A stretch of 64,000 nucleotides of DNA from CAZCZZ01 sp964503335 (GCA_964503335.1 CAZCZZ010000011.1:9638-73637); one strand, 5' to 3'; positions 15,926-25,894 are shown, counted from the first letter of the stretch. Notes: generated by a model from the sequence alone, not told the origin. Program-made: numbers and translations.

Positions 15926-17596
15926 ATGAAGGTACCCGATGTCGACACCCGCAAGGCCGTGAGCGTGGCCTTCCTCACCGCGCTGGTTCTGCGCGTCGTC
16001 TTCCTCATAGCCTTCGCCTTGTCGCCCCTGTTCCAGCCCATCGAAGGCGGAAACGACCGCAGTCTCTACCTCCGGCTGGCCCAGGAAGTCGGCGCAGGCC
16101 GAATCCTCCCGGACGACGTCTTCCAGTACATGCCGCTCTATCCGCTGGTCCTCGGCGCGGTCGCGGCTCTAGCGGGGGATGGCGTACTCATGCTCGCGGG
16201 ATTGCTGGGGGCATTCATGGACGCTATCACCTCCGCCGTTATCGTCCTCCTGGCCTTGCGCTTCGGGGCGCGACCCTTCTACGCCCTCGTCGCGGCCTTG
16301 CTCTACGCGACCTATCCCCTGGCGATTGTGTTCTCGTCCGTCACGATGCCCAACACGCTCAACACCATGCTGCTCGTCCTCTTCACACTGGCCGCGTCAG
16401 GGTTGACGGGACAGGGGAAGATGTCTCGCTGGTTCGGAGTAGGCCTCCTTGCGGGCGTGGGTGCCCTCGGATTCGCAGGCTTCGTTCTGATCGTGATGGT
16501 CTGCGCGGTGTATTGGCTCGTGCTGACCGTGAAGCGCGAGGTGGGCGCACTCTGCGTGCCCGTATTCCTCATCGCATTCGCGATCCCGATCGCCCCGGTC
16601 ACAATCCACAACTACCGGGCGTCCGGAGAAACGATCCTCATCACAGCCCACGGCGGCTTCAATTTCTTCATGGGCAATCACAAGGGTGCGACCGGCTATC
16701 CGATGCAGATCAAAGGTTTCCGGGGCGACCAGGGCAGCCTGCTCATCGACGCCATGCGCGAGGCGGAGCAGGCGACCGGACACAAGCTCACGCCGGCAGG
16801 GTTCTCGCGTTACTGGTCCGACCAGGCCAAGGCCTTCTGGCGAGAGCATCCCGGCGAAGCTGCAAAGCTCTTCGCCATCAAGTTCGCGAAGTTCTTCAAT
16901 CTCGCCGAGTACGACGACATGCGTCTGTTGCCCTCATTACGGCTCACCGGACTCGGACAAGGCTGGGCGTGGTGGCCATCGTTTGCGCTGATCAGTGCGT
17001 TGGGCCTCGCCGGGCTTCTCTCCGTCCGCGGCTCGACCCTCCCGCGCCTGGTCACCGCGACCGCGATCTTTTCCGTGATCCTCTTCTTCGTGACATCGCG
17101 CTATCGCATGACGTCCGCGCCGCTCCTTGCAGCCTGCGCGGCCTGGGGGATCACGCAAGCTCACGCCGGCACAAGGCGTGGACTCTGGACGGCGTTGTGC
17201 CTTGCCTGTGCGGTCCTTGCCTTGTGGCCCCTGAAGCAGCTCACAGATTTTCGCGCCCTCGATCACTACAACGTCGCCGCGCACTTCCTCGACCGCGGTC
17301 TTGCCGAGGAAGCGCTCGATCAAGCGGATCGCGGCCTCGCCATCGCGCCCCAGACCGCCGATCTGCATTTCGTCCGCGGGAACGCATTGTTCGGACTCGA
17401 CCGGCTCGACGAAGCAAAGGCTGCGTATATTGAGACGCTGAAGCTCAATCCAAGGAAGGCGCAGGCCCATTTTAACATCGCCGTCGTGTTCTCTTTGCAG
17501 GGTGATCTCGTGACGGCGCGGCAGGCCGCCAGCGAGGCCGTAAAGATCGACCCCGATTTTCAGATGGCGAAGGACTTCCTCAAGTCCAACCCATGA
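15926..17596 (+). CDS. GT39/ArnT-like membrane glycosyltransferase with C-terminal TPR
   Basis: A 556-residue protein with about ten hydrophobic helices in its first 440 residues. It opens with a GT-C fold pattern: an acidic first periplasmic loop (GGNDRSLYLRLAQEV), then QYMPLYPLVLG and a later TVHNYRASGE-like loop. Such enzymes move a sugar from a polyprenyl carrier to protein or lipid on the periplasmic face. Residues about 450-556 form two to three TPR units (EEALDQADRGLAIAP, DEAKAAYIETLKLNPRKAQAHFNIAVVF). It follows the pilin genes, so pilin glycosylation is conceivable but only inferred. The ATG at 15926 is the first in frame. Confidence 0.65.
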   Translation: MKVPDVDTRKAVSVAFLTALVLRVVFLIAFALSPLFQPIEGGNDRSLYLRLAQEVGAGRILPDDVFQYMPLYPLVLGAVAALAGDGVLMLAGLLGAFMDAITSAVIVLLALRFGARPFYALVAALLYATYPLAIVFSSVTMPNTLNTMLLVLFTLAASGLTGQGKMSRWFGVGLLAGVGALGFAGFVLIVMVCAVYWLVLTVKREVGALCVPVFLIAFAIPIAPVTIHNYRASGETILITAHGGFNFFMGNHKGATGYPMQIKGFRGDQGSLLIDAMREAEQATGHKLTPAGFSRYWSDQAKAFWREHPGEAAKLFAIKFAKFFNLAEYDDMRLLPSLRLTGLGQGWAWWPSFALISALGLAGLLSVRGSTLPRLVTATAIFSVILFFVTSRYRMTSAPLLAACAAWGITQAHAGTRRGLWTALCLACAVLALWPLKQLTDFRALDHYNVAAHFLDRGLAEEALDQADRGLAIAPQTADLHFVRGNALFGLDRLDEAKAAYIETLKLNPRKAQAHFNIAVVFSLQGDLVTARQAASEAVKIDPDFQMAKDFLKSNP

Positions 17597-17621
17597 CGCT
17601 GCCATCGGTCATTGCAGCGTC

Positions 17622-20600
17622 ATGCTCAACCGACTATCCTTCGCTCCCTGCATGAGGTGGTATCCATCCATTCACGAGCCTCGCCGGTTCCTTTTCTCTT
17701 ATTTCATTCTCGCAGCGATTCTCTGTGTCGAACTCTTCATTCCCGGCCGCACGCTGTATCGCTGGGACACCTTTGTCTACACATGGCCCCTCCTGGTTGA
17801 AGCGCGCGCCCAGATACTTTCCGGCCACATGCCGTTCTGGGCCGACGGTGTTTGCGCGGGAACGCCACTTCTCGAGAATATCAACGCCGGTGTTCTATAT
17901 CCGCTTCGACTCATTTGCTGGTTTCTACCCCTGAAGTTCGGATTCAGTCTCTTCCTGCTGGTGCATACGTGGTTGAGCCTCGTCGCGACTCACCTGTTCC
18001 TGCAGCGGGCTTGCCGGACCGGCGCCGCGGGCGCCTTCGTGGGCGCGCTGGCCTATGTGGCAAGCGGCTATGCCCGTGGCATGTGGGACACGCTGCACAT
18101 CGTAGCTCTGCCATGGATTCCTCTTGGACTTGTCGCGCTCTGCGAGGCCGCACGTCCCGGGCGATTCCGTTTTTCGCTGCTAACGACCGCGATGTGCTGG
18201 GCGCTGCTGCTGCTGAGCGGCGACCTGCAGGCCACGGTGATCTGGACTGGTGTGGCGCTGCTGCTCGCCGTCGCACACCCTGCGCGGAAACGGCTGATTC
18301 TCGCATGGGCTGCGGCCGTCTTCACCGGCGTTCTCGTCTCCGCGGTCCAATGGCTGCCAGCATTTGACGCGGCACAGACGTCCTATCGCGCGAGCGGACT
18401 GAGCTTCGCCGAAGCGACCGAACGCTCGTTTCACCCGAAGCGCCTGCTCGACCTCATCCTTCCGTACGCCTTCGGAAATCGCGATACGTGGCATGGCACG
18501 GGACTCATGGGAGCGGGCGCCACCAAGCTGTCGCCTTGGACGTGCTCCATCCATCTCGGTGTGCTTACCCTGCTGCCGATCCTCTTCGCCACGCGGAAGG
18601 CGAAGCGAAATCTCACGCTCTGGGCTATCGCCCTGATGGTCGGCGCCTTGCTCCTCTCGTTCGGTCGCTTCCTCCCTGGTTTCAGTCTCTGGCACTCCAT
18701 TCCGGTCGTTTCGTCTTTCCGCTACCCGGAGAAGTATCTCCTCTGGTTTACGCTCGGAGCCTGTGTTCTAGCGGGCATGGGTTTCCGGCCGTTTGCAGCC
18801 TTCCTGCACAGGCGCCTCCCGTCGCTCCGAGGCGGCGAAGCTGTGGCAGCAGCGATCATCGCGCTATCGATTGTCCCGGTCTGGTTCCGCGAGATTCCGA
18901 CCACGTCGCGGTTCGATCCGCTCAGCCGGCCCGTTCTCGTCGATATCGTGAAGCAGTCGCCCGAGCCGATGGGACGCGTCTTGCGCGATCGCGCGGCCAC
19001 CGTGGTGCCGCTTCCATCGTTGCATGGCATGCGACCCACAGAAAGGCAGGCCGTGTTCTATCGCGAGGGCCTGAACTTCAACACGCCGCGGGTCTGGGGT
19101 CTGCGCAGCGCCGAGGGTTTCTCTCCGACGGAACCGGCTGCGATGCGTACGCTCCGGCTTCGCGATGCAGCGGCCGAAGACGATACCGTGGCGCCTCCGG
19201 ATGCCTTGGTTCGCTTCTGCAGGAATGCAGCGGTGCGATGGCTCGTCACCACGCCGCAACGACTTCGTGAATTAGGCGCGGTGGGACTTGTCGCGACGGC
19301 CTACGAGACCTTCGGACAATCCACACAACTGGTCCTTGCCTCCGTGTCATCGCCCGATGCGCGGATCATGCAAAGTAACTCGACAACATCCATCAAGGAC
19401 ATCTGGCGGGCGAGGCCCGGCTTCATTCGAATCAATCTGCATCCCGGCCCGGCAGCCACGCTACACGTTGCAGAGACCTATACCCGCGGCTGGACGGCCG
19501 AAAACGAGTCGGATGAGAAGCTGGATGTTGTCGTTTCAGAGGAAGCATTCGTCGGTGTGAAGGTGCCTGCGGGCACCACGCAAGTCCGGCTCACGTACAG
19601 GCCCGCGCTGTGGCACCTTTCGCTTCTGGTGTCCGGGATCGGTCTCGCTGCCTTGATCGCACTCGGGCTTTCTCGTTGTTTCGTGAGCCCCGTTGTCGTT
19701 GCGCTTCTTGCGACGCTCGTTCTGGGTCTGGCTGCTCGCGGCAACTGGTCCTGCACGTTCGACGAGGGCTTCCACACGGTGCGTGGCATGACCCGTCTTG
19801 TGTTGAACGACTCCCGGCTCTGTTACTTTCATCCGCCCTTGCAGAATGCCTTGTGCGGCTACTTCGCGCATCTTGCGCACGGAGATCGCATCAGCTACGC
19901 CATCGGCGGGACGTGGGATCGCGCCGATGTGAGCGACGGTTCGGTCGATTTCGCTGCCGTCAACCGGTCGCTCTATCCGGACCTGATCCAGTCATCACGG
20001 TGGGGAAGCCTGCTCCTCTTGCTCCTGCTCGTCGCGGTGGGTGTGACGTGGGCGGGACAAGCGGCAGGGCCGGTCGCCGCATGGCTTGCGGCCGCGGGCC
20101 TCGCCTTAAACCCGTCGCTGATTACGCACGGCAACCTCACAACCACGGACATCGGCATTTGTGCCTTCGTCGTTACCGGCTCATGGTGCTGCTGGCGGTT
20201 TCATCATTCGAAGAACTTCCTCTGGCTCCTTGGTGGGCTCCTTGCGTTTGTCGCGGGGTCCTCGACGAAGTTCTCGGGCCTGCTCTGGCTGGGCGTGTTC
20301 CTGGTGGTGTGTGTGCCGATGTGGACTATTCGGATGCGTCGCCCCGGCCTGCTTGTGATGCTCCCTCTCGGCGCCGGATTGCTCGTGTGTTCAGTTCTTG
20401 TTCTCTACGGTCCAACGCCACAGGCGGTTCGTGTTACCGACGGCTGGTTTGCGGGACTCGTCATTCCGGGGGGGCGCTACCTCGAAGGCCTGGTTCAGCA
20501 GACTGACCATGCCCTGACCGGGCACCGCGCGTTCTTTAACGGCCATTCGATCATGAAGGCCTCATGGTGGTATGTGCCCGTCGTGCTTGCGCTGAAGACG

Positions 20601-21308
20601 CCTATCCTGTGGGCGTTGTGTGGACTCGTTGCCGCCTCTACGTATCTGAGGCGGAGGGGCGATCTGTCGCGGATCACGCCCTTCCTTCCCTTCCTGATCT
20701 TCGCCCTGCTGCTGTGCGTCGGAAGCAAACTCGCGCTGGGCATTCGCCACGCGCTTCCCCTGGTCGTGATGTTCACGCTTGCGACTTCGGTGTGGGCTGC
20801 GCGAATCCGGCACGAAACCATACGTCAGGTTGCTGCGCTCCTGCTTGCCGTGTCAGCCGCGTCAACCGCCGTCATGTCGTATCCGTCCTATCTATCCTAT
20901 TTCAACATCGCCGCCGGCGGCGTTCAGGAAGGTCACCGCTGGACCGTGGACAGCAACTACGATTGGGGGCAAGACGCCGGAATTGTGGAAGAACAGTGGG
21001 CCGCGCTCACGAAAGCCACGGGCGGCTATCCGCCGCGCCTCATCTACTTCGGGTTCATCGATCCTGCGTACATCTACGGCCTCGATGTCGCACCGGGCTC
21101 CTACCTCGGTTTCATGAACTGGCGAAACATCCATCGGAATGGCACCGCCGAAGCCTGGCGAGCCGCGTTGGACTCCGGCAAAGGCCCCGCCGTCGCAAGT
21201 CTCTCCGCCCTCCGCGTGCAACCGAACGGAATCGTCTTCCCCGTGGCGCCCGATGGTGACTCTCTCGGTCGGATCGGAACCTCTTACCTGCTCTTGCCTG
21301 AGCGCTAG
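17622..21308 (+). CDS. Large YfhO-like plus GT39-like fused membrane protein
   Basis: A 1228-residue polytopic protein with two halves. The first half (about 1-680) resembles YfhO-family GT-C proteins (RWDTFVYTWPL, GHMPFWADGVCAGTPLLENINAGVLYPLR, a beta-rich lumenal domain ending TRGWTAENESDEK). The second (about 690-1228) resembles GT39 mannosyltransferase-like proteins: FDEGFHTVRGMTRL, YFHPPLQNAL, HGNLTTTDIGI, and near the end SYFNIAAGG..VDSNYDWGQD. Both parts have many transmembrane helices and the acidic first loop expected of polyprenyl-sugar enzymes. Such two-domain fusions are unusual. The substrate is unknown; envelope polysaccharide or protein O-glycosylation are possible. Its stop overlaps the stop of convergent pyk. 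Confidence 0.65.
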   Translation: MLNRLSFAPCMRWYPSIHEPRRFLFSYFILAAILCVELFIPGRTLYRWDTFVYTWPLLVEARAQILSGHMPFWADGVCAGTPLLENINAGVLYPLRLICWFLPLKFGFSLFLLVHTWLSLVATHLFLQRACRTGAAGAFVGALAYVASGYARGMWDTLHIVALPWIPLGLVALCEAARPGRFRFSLLTTAMCWALLLLSGDLQATVIWTGVALLLAVAHPARKRLILAWAAAVFTGVLVSAVQWLPAFDAAQTSYRASGLSFAEATERSFHPKRLLDLILPYAFGNRDTWHGTGLMGAGATKLSPWTCSIHLGVLTLLPILFATRKAKRNLTLWAIALMVGALLLSFGRFLPGFSLWHSIPVVSSFRYPEKYLLWFTLGACVLAGMGFRPFAAFLHRRLPSLRGGEAVAAAIIALSIVPVWFREIPTTSRFDPLSRPVLVDIVKQSPEPMGRVLRDRAATVVPLPSLHGMRPTERQAVFYREGLNFNTPRVWGLRSAEGFSPTEPAAMRTLRLRDAAAEDDTVAPPDALVRFCRNAAVRWLVTTPQRLRELGAVGLVATAYETFGQSTQLVLASVSSPDARIMQSNSTTSIKDIWRARPGFIRINLHPGPAATLHVAETYTRGWTAENESDEKLDVVVSEEAFVGVKVPAGTTQVRLTYRPALWHLSLLVSGIGLAALIALGLSRCFVSPVVVALLATLVLGLAARGNWSCTFDEGFHTVRGMTRLVLNDSRLCYFHPPLQNALCGYFAHLAHGDRISYAIGGTWDRADVSDGSVDFAAVNRSLYPDLIQSSRWGSLLLLLLLVAVGVTWAGQAAGPVAAWLAAAGLALNPSLITHGNLTTTDIGICAFVVTGSWCCWRFHHSKNFLWLLGGLLAFVAGSSTKFSGLLWLGVFLVVCVPMWTIRMRRPGLLVMLPLGAGLLVCSVLVLYGPTPQAVRVTDGWFAGLVIPGGRYLEGLVQQTDHALTGHRAFFNGHSIMKASWWYVPVVLALKTPILWALCGLVAASTYLRRRGDLSRITPFLPFLIFALLLCVGSKLALGIRHALPLVVMFTLATSVWAARIRHETIRQVAALLLAVSAASTAVMSYPSYLSYFNIAAGGVQEGHRWTVDSNYDWGQDAGIVEEQWAALTKATGGYPPRLIYFGFIDPAYIYGLDVAPGSYLGFMNWRNIHRNGTAEAWRAALDSGKGPAVASLSALRVQPNGIVFPVAPDGDSLGRIGTSYLLLPER

Positions 21309-22768
21309 TCAACCTTCTGCATCATGACGGTGTCGACCAGGCGGCCGCGGATGTTGACTTCGGTTACGGCGACGATGCTGGAGCCGCTGTGGATCAAGCC
21401 GGCGGCTTTCAGCAGCTTCACGGCGTTCTCGACGTTCAGCGGCGGATCTTCCTCGAAGTCGAGGTAGTAGGGCTGGATGCCCCAGTAGAGCTGAAGCTGG
21501 TGTAGCAGGCGCTGGTTGTCGGTGAAGGCGTAGATGGGGGAATGCATCGGGCGGAGCCACGCGGCGTTCCTTGCCATCGAGCCCGTGCGCGTGAAGACGA
21601 CAATCGCTTCGGCGCCGACTTCGCGCGCCATGACAGAGGCGGACTTCACCATCTTGGAGCCGAGGCTGTCCATCTTCGCCAGGTCCGCGTAATCGGCACC
21701 GCCGCTTCGCTCCACGCGTCGCGCGATGCGATCCATGATCTCAATACACTTGATCGGGTAGTGACCGACCGACGTTTCGCCGGAGAGCATGATGGCATCG
21801 GCCTGTTCGAAGACGGCGTTGGAGACGTCTGTAATCTCGGCCCGCGTCGGCGAGGGGCTGGTTATCATCGATTCCAGCATGTGCGTGGCGACGATGACTG
21901 GCTTGCCGCGTATGATGCAGCCCTTGACGATGCGGCGCTGGATGATCGGCAGCTCTTCGTACGGGCACTCGATGCCGAGATCGCCGCGCGCGACCATGAC
22001 GCCGTCCGACGCTTCGATGATGCTCGTCAGGTTGCGCACGCCTTCCTGGTCTTCGAGCTTTGCGATGACTTTCTGCGGCGCTTTGCGGTAATCGAGAATC
22101 GCCTTGAGCTTCAGAACGTCCTCGGCCTCCCGCACGAAGGACATGGCGATGTAGTCGATGCCCAGTTCAATACCGAGTTCGACGTCCTTGATGTCCTTGT
22201 CGGTCAATGCCGGCAGATTGACCCGCACGCCCGGCAAATTGATGTGTCGGCGGCTGCCCAGCACGCCCTCGGTCAGCACTTCGCAGGTCAATTGGTTGCG
22301 TTGCTTCTCGAGCACCTTCAACTGGATGACGCCGTTGTCCACGAGGACGACGTCGCCGACCCGGATGTCGTCGACGAGGTGATCGTAATTTACGTCGACA
22401 GAATGTTGTTCGACGGATTTTTCGCCGCGCACGGTCAGCGCAATGCGCTCACCGGGCTTGAGGTTCAGCGCGGTAGTGATCTCGCCCGTTCGGATCGCGG
22501 GTCCCTGCAGGTCCATCATGATCGCGACGCGGCGATCGAGCAGTTCGCTGCACATGCGGATCCGTTCTGCTGTAAGCCGCGCCTGCTCTGCATTGGCATG
22601 GCTCATGTTGATACGGGCCACGTTCATGCCGGCCTCGATGAGCTTGCGGATCATTTCCGGCGAGTCGGTGGCCGGACCGAGCGTGGCGATGATCTTGGTG
22701 CGACGGTAGGCGGGCGAAGGCGTGGCAGGGGCCGCCGGCATGATCTCGGAGTCTTCGGAAAGTGCCAT
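21305..22768 (-). CDS. pyk: Pyruvate kinase
   Basis: A 487-residue glycolytic enzyme converting phosphoenolpyruvate and ADP to pyruvate and ATP. The N-terminus RTKIIATLGPATDSPEMIRKLIEAGMNVARINMSHA is diagnostic. The catalytic Lys and metal-binding Glu/Asp occur in VIAKLEDQEGVRN and VMVARGDLGIE, and the K+ and nucleotide loops are intact. GGAGAA precedes the ATG. It is the second gene of a minus-strand pair with the aminopeptidase, separated by 18 bases, and its 3' end is convergent with the YfhO/GT39 gene. The C-terminal allosteric domain is full length. Confidence 0.96.
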   Translation of the reverse strand: MALSEDSEIMPAAPATPSPAYRRTKIIATLGPATDSPEMIRKLIEAGMNVARINMSHANAEQARLTAERIRMCSELLDRRVAIMMDLQGPAIRTGEITTALNLKPGERIALTVRGEKSVEQHSVDVNYDHLVDDIRVGDVVLVDNGVIQLKVLEKQRNQLTCEVLTEGVLGSRRHINLPGVRVNLPALTDKDIKDVELGIELGIDYIAMSFVREAEDVLKLKAILDYRKAPQKVIAKLEDQEGVRNLTSIIEASDGVMVARGDLGIECPYEELPIIQRRIVKGCIIRGKPVIVATHMLESMITSPSPTRAEITDVSNAVFEQADAIMLSGETSVGHYPIKCIEIMDRIARRVERSGGADYADLAKMDSLGSKMVKSASVMAREVGAEAIVVFTRTGSMARNAAWLRPMHSPIYAFTDNQRLLHQLQLYWGIQPYYLDFEEDPPLNVENAVKLLKAAGLIHSGSSIVAVTEVNIRGRLVDTVMMQKVD

Positions 22769-22786
22769 GGTGATTCTCCCGTATCG

Positions 22787-23878
22787 TTACAAGTCAACGC
22801 CGATGAACTTGCCGTTCTTCTGCAGAAGTTTCCCGTCGACGTAGAGCGCACCGTCTTTGCGCAGGTCCTTGATCATGTCCCAGTGCAACGCCGACTTGTT
22901 TCTGCCTCCGGTTTCGACATAGGACTCACCGAGGGCGAGGTGGACTGTGCCGCCGATCTTCTCGTCGAAGAGGATGTTCTTGATGAATCGCTGGATGCCG
23001 TAGTTGGTTCCGATGCCGAGTTCGCCGAGGCGGCGCGCACCCGGATCCATATCGAGCATTTTGAGGAGATAGTCCTGATTCTTCGTCGCCGTGGCTTCGA
23101 CCACGAGGCCCTTGCGGAAGACGAGGCGAATACCGTCGATCTCGCGGCCGCCCTCGCAGACGGGGAAATCGTAGGCGATATGGCCTTCCGCTGAATCCTC
23201 AACGGGACCGGTGAAGATCTCGCCGCTGGGCACGTTGTGCGTGGCGACGGAGCTGATGAACGTGCGGCCTTTCACGGACATCTTCAGGTCGGTGCCTGGT
23301 CCGACGATGCGAACCTCGTCCGCGCTGCGGAACTTGGCGATCAGCTTCTGGTGCTTCTTCTCGAGGGCGTTCCACTCCGCGACGGGATCGTCGCGATCGA
23401 GGAAATTGGCCTTGTAGACAAAGTCCTCGAAGTCGCTGAGGCTCATTTCGGCATCCATCGCGTAGGCCTGGGTGGGGAAGAGTGTCAGGGCCCACTTCTT
23501 GGCGAGCAGGATCTTGCGCACGGGTTTGCGCGCCTTGGCCACGCGAGTCTGGAGGGATGGGTCCACGGAGGAAAGGGCACGTGTGTTCGCGCTCGCCATG
23601 ATGCGGACGGTTCCGTCCACAACCTTGGCGTAGCTCATTTCGAAGGGAGAAAGATTGTCCAGGTGATGCGGCTTGGCGCTGCGGAAGAAGCGATCCGTGA
23701 AGCTGGAAGGCGTCATTCGGACGACCGGGTAGGCGCCGGCCTTCAACAACTCCTCGTACAAGGCTTCGAAAAGCGGCTCGGCTTCCGATGGACCTTCCAC
23801 GCCGATTGTTTCCTTCGGCTTGGCGTAAATTGAGTAACGGGCCAGCAACTCTGCAAAGCGTTGAACACGTGAATCCAT
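22787..23878 (-). CDS. M29-family aminopeptidase (AmpS-like)
   Basis: A 363-residue metallo-aminopeptidase of the thermophilic M29 family, expected to remove N-terminal residues in the cytoplasm. The metal ligands can be followed: Glu in PSGEIFTGP, Glu in LGELGIGTN, His in VHLALGESY, and His and Asp in ALHWDMIKDLR. The N-terminal domain (QRFAELLARYSIYAKPKETIGVEGP) is typical. Length matches the family or is slightly short. It is likely the first gene of a two-gene unit with pyk and is divergent from fabA across about 280 bases. Substrate range is not predictable. Confidence 0.85.
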   Translation of the reverse strand: MDSRVQRFAELLARYSIYAKPKETIGVEGPSEAEPLFEALYEELLKAGAYPVVRMTPSSFTDRFFRSAKPHHLDNLSPFEMSYAKVVDGTVRIMASANTRALSSVDPSLQTRVAKARKPVRKILLAKKWALTLFPTQAYAMDAEMSLSDFEDFVYKANFLDRDDPVAEWNALEKKHQKLIAKFRSADEVRIVGPGTDLKMSVKGRTFISSVATHNVPSGEIFTGPVEDSAEGHIAYDFPVCEGGREIDGIRLVFRKGLVVEATATKNQDYLLKMLDMDPGARRLGELGIGTNYGIQRFIKNILFDEKIGGTVHLALGESYVETGGRNKSALHWDMIKDLRKDGALYVDGKLLQKNGKFIGVDL

Positions 23879-24158
23879 GAGACCTTCCTGTTGATGGGCG
23901 ACACGATGCGCAGGCGTGAGAACGCCTGTCCCCTTTCATCGTGCGGCGGCGAGACTATAGCGCAGCCCCTGCAAAAGAGAAGGGGAGAAACGGGTCCAGG
24001 GTTCCCGACGTCGAGGGTAGCGCCGCCGGAAATCTCCATGAACGAGCCTGCTCGACTTTCTAGAGACGCTTCAGCATACTGCATCACTTGGCTGGGCTGT
24101 TGTCCGGTTTCAGAAGGGCAGTGGGGCTGACAGAATTCGTAAGCAGTTGCCGTTAATC

Positions 24159-24674
24159 ATGATAACGAAGCACTCGTACAACTATGATGAGCTGATTACC
24201 GCAGGCCATGGGCAACTGTTTGGGGTCGATAACGCGCGCCTTCCCCTCCCGCCGATGCTGATGTTTGACCGGATCCCCGAAATCTATGCGACGGGCGGTC
24301 GATACGATAAGGGCTATGCCGTGGCGGAATTGGACATCAAACCAGATCTGTGGTTTTTTGGCTGTCACTTCGAGACCGATCCCGTCATGCCGGGTTGCCT
24401 GGGTTTGGACGCGCTCTGGCAGCTCGTGGGCTTCTTTCTCTGCAACAGTGGCGGGCCGGGAAAGGGCCGTGCACTGGGTGTGGGTGAGGTTAAATTTACC
24501 GGGCAGGTGTTGCCAACGGCGAAAGTTGTCCGCTACAGGATCGATCTTAAGCGACTGATCATGCGTCGGCTCTACATGGGAATCGCCGATGGGACAGTTG
24601 AGGTCGACGGGCGAACAATTTATACTGCCACGGATCTACGCGTAGGGCTGTTTACTTCAACCGACGGATTTTAG
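24159..24674 (+). CDS. fabA: 3-hydroxydecanoyl-ACP dehydratase/isomerase
   Basis: A 171-residue protein that dehydrates 3-hydroxydecanoyl-ACP and isomerises the double bond, the branch point to unsaturated fatty acids. His70 in FFGCHFETDPVMPGC and Asp84 in LGLDALWQ occupy the same numbers as in the E. coli enzyme. The motif GKGRALGVGEVKFTGQVLPTAK is fully kept. The ATG at 24159 aligns with the family start, whereas an in-frame TTG at 24147 would add four residues. The gene is eight bases before fabB. Strong resemblance to gammaproteobacterial FabA in a probable PVC genome may reflect ancient transfer. Confidence 0.95.
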   Translation: MITKHSYNYDELITAGHGQLFGVDNARLPLPPMLMFDRIPEIYATGGRYDKGYAVAELDIKPDLWFFGCHFETDPVMPGCLGLDALWQLVGFFLCNSGGPGKGRALGVGEVKFTGQVLPTAKVVRYRIDLKRLIMRRLYMGIADGTVEVDGRTIYTATDLRVGLFTSTDGF

Positions 24675-24682
24675 GGCAGCGT

Positions 24683-25894
24683 ATGAAAAGAGTAGTCATT
24701 ACCGGGTTGGGCACGCTTTCGAGCATTGGGAATTCTGCCGCCGAGGCTGTGGAGTCACTCAAGAGCGGCAAGAGCGGCATCGAGTTCATTCCACAATACG
24801 CCGAACTGGGCTTCCGTTCGCATGTCGCCGGTCCCGTCCGCTTGAATCCTGACGACCTCATTGACCGCAAGATCAAGCGGTTCATGGGCGACGCCGCCGC
24901 CTATGCGTATCTTGCGATGAAGGAAGCCATTGCGGACTCCAAGCTGACGGACGACCTCGTTTCGAATCCCCGCACCGGCTTGATCGCGGGCTCCGGCGGC
25001 GCCTCGGCCTGCAACTTGGTGGCATCCGCCGATACGGTTCGCAATCGCGGCATCAAGAAGCTATTGCCCTATATGGTGCCCCGGACGATGTCCAGCACGA
25101 CGACAGCCTGTCTCGCCACGTCGTACAAGATCAAGGGTTACAACTACACGATCAGCTCTGCCTGCGCCACGAGCGCCCATTGCATTGGCAATGCGTATGA
25201 GCTCATCCAGATGGGCAAGCAGGACATTGTGTTCGCTGGCGGCGGCGAAGAACTTGATTGGGCCATGACAGCGATGTTTGATGCCATGGCCGCGCTTTCG
25301 TCGGGCTTCAATGCGACACCCGGGAAAGCCTCGAGGGCATACGACGCAAACCGGGACGGATTCGTAATTGCCGGTGGCGGAGGAATCGTCGTGGTGGAGG
25401 AACTCGAGCACGCGAAGCGTCGCGGCGCGCCAATCTACGCTGAAATCACCGGCTACGGCGCGACGTCGGATGGTGCGGACATGGTTCAGCCCTCCGGCGA
25501 AGGTGCCATACGTTGCATGCAGATGGCGCTGGCTACCGCAACGAGGCCTATCGACTACATCAATACACACGGCACCAGCACCCCGGTGGGCGACTTGAAG
25601 GAGCTTGAAGCCATCAAGGCCACCTTCGGTGACAAGACCCCACGGTTCAGTTCAACGAAATCACTGACAGGTCACTCTCTCGGCGCCGCCGGTGTCAACG
25701 AAGCCATCTTCTGCCTGCTCATGATGAAGCATCGCTTCATTGCGGCATCCGCCAATATCGAGACCCTTGATCCGGCGGCGGAGGGAATGCCGGTTGTCCG
25801 CCAGCGCGTCGACAATGTGGATTTGAATGCAGCCATGACGAACAGCTTCGGATTCGGCGGGACGAACGCGACGCTGATCATGGAAAGGGTCTAG
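24683..25894 (+). CDS. fabB: 3-oxoacyl-ACP synthase I
   Basis: A 403-residue condensing enzyme of the KAS I/II fold that elongates acyl chains, including the cis-3-decenoyl product of FabA. The catalytic Cys is near residue 161 (TISSACATSAH). The two histidines are near 296 (INTHGTSTPVGD) and 331 (LTGHSLGAAG). The short spacing and the MKRVVITGLGTLSSIGN start favour FabB over FabF. It follows fabA directly, forming the classic two-gene unit for anaerobic-type unsaturated fatty-acid synthesis. Downstream is an unrelated gene with its own promoter-like sequence. Confidence 0.94.
   Translation: MKRVVITGLGTLSSIGNSAAEAVESLKSGKSGIEFIPQYAELGFRSHVAGPVRLNPDDLIDRKIKRFMGDAAAYAYLAMKEAIADSKLTDDLVSNPRTGLIAGSGGASACNLVASADTVRNRGIKKLLPYMVPRTMSSTTTACLATSYKIKGYNYTISSACATSAHCIGNAYELIQMGKQDIVFAGGGEELDWAMTAMFDAMAALSSGFNATPGKASRAYDANRDGFVIAGGGGIVVVEELEHAKRRGAPIYAEITGYGATSDGADMVQPSGEGAIRCMQMALATATRPIDYINTHGTSTPVGDLKELEAIKATFGDKTPRFSSTKSLTGHSLGAAGVNEAIFCLLMMKHRFIAASANIETLDPAAEGMPVVRQRVDNVDLNAAMTNSFGFGGTNATLIMERV

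Noticed and set aside
15919..17433. 504-codon alternative frame over the glycosyltransferase gene
   Set aside because: The overlapping frame from 15926 encodes regular membrane helices and TPRs, while this one is Arg/Pro-rich and featureless.
21542..23194. 550-codon plus-strand frame opposite pyk and the aminopeptidase
   Set aside because: It spans two genes and their intergenic gap antisense, with Asp/His/Arg-rich composition.
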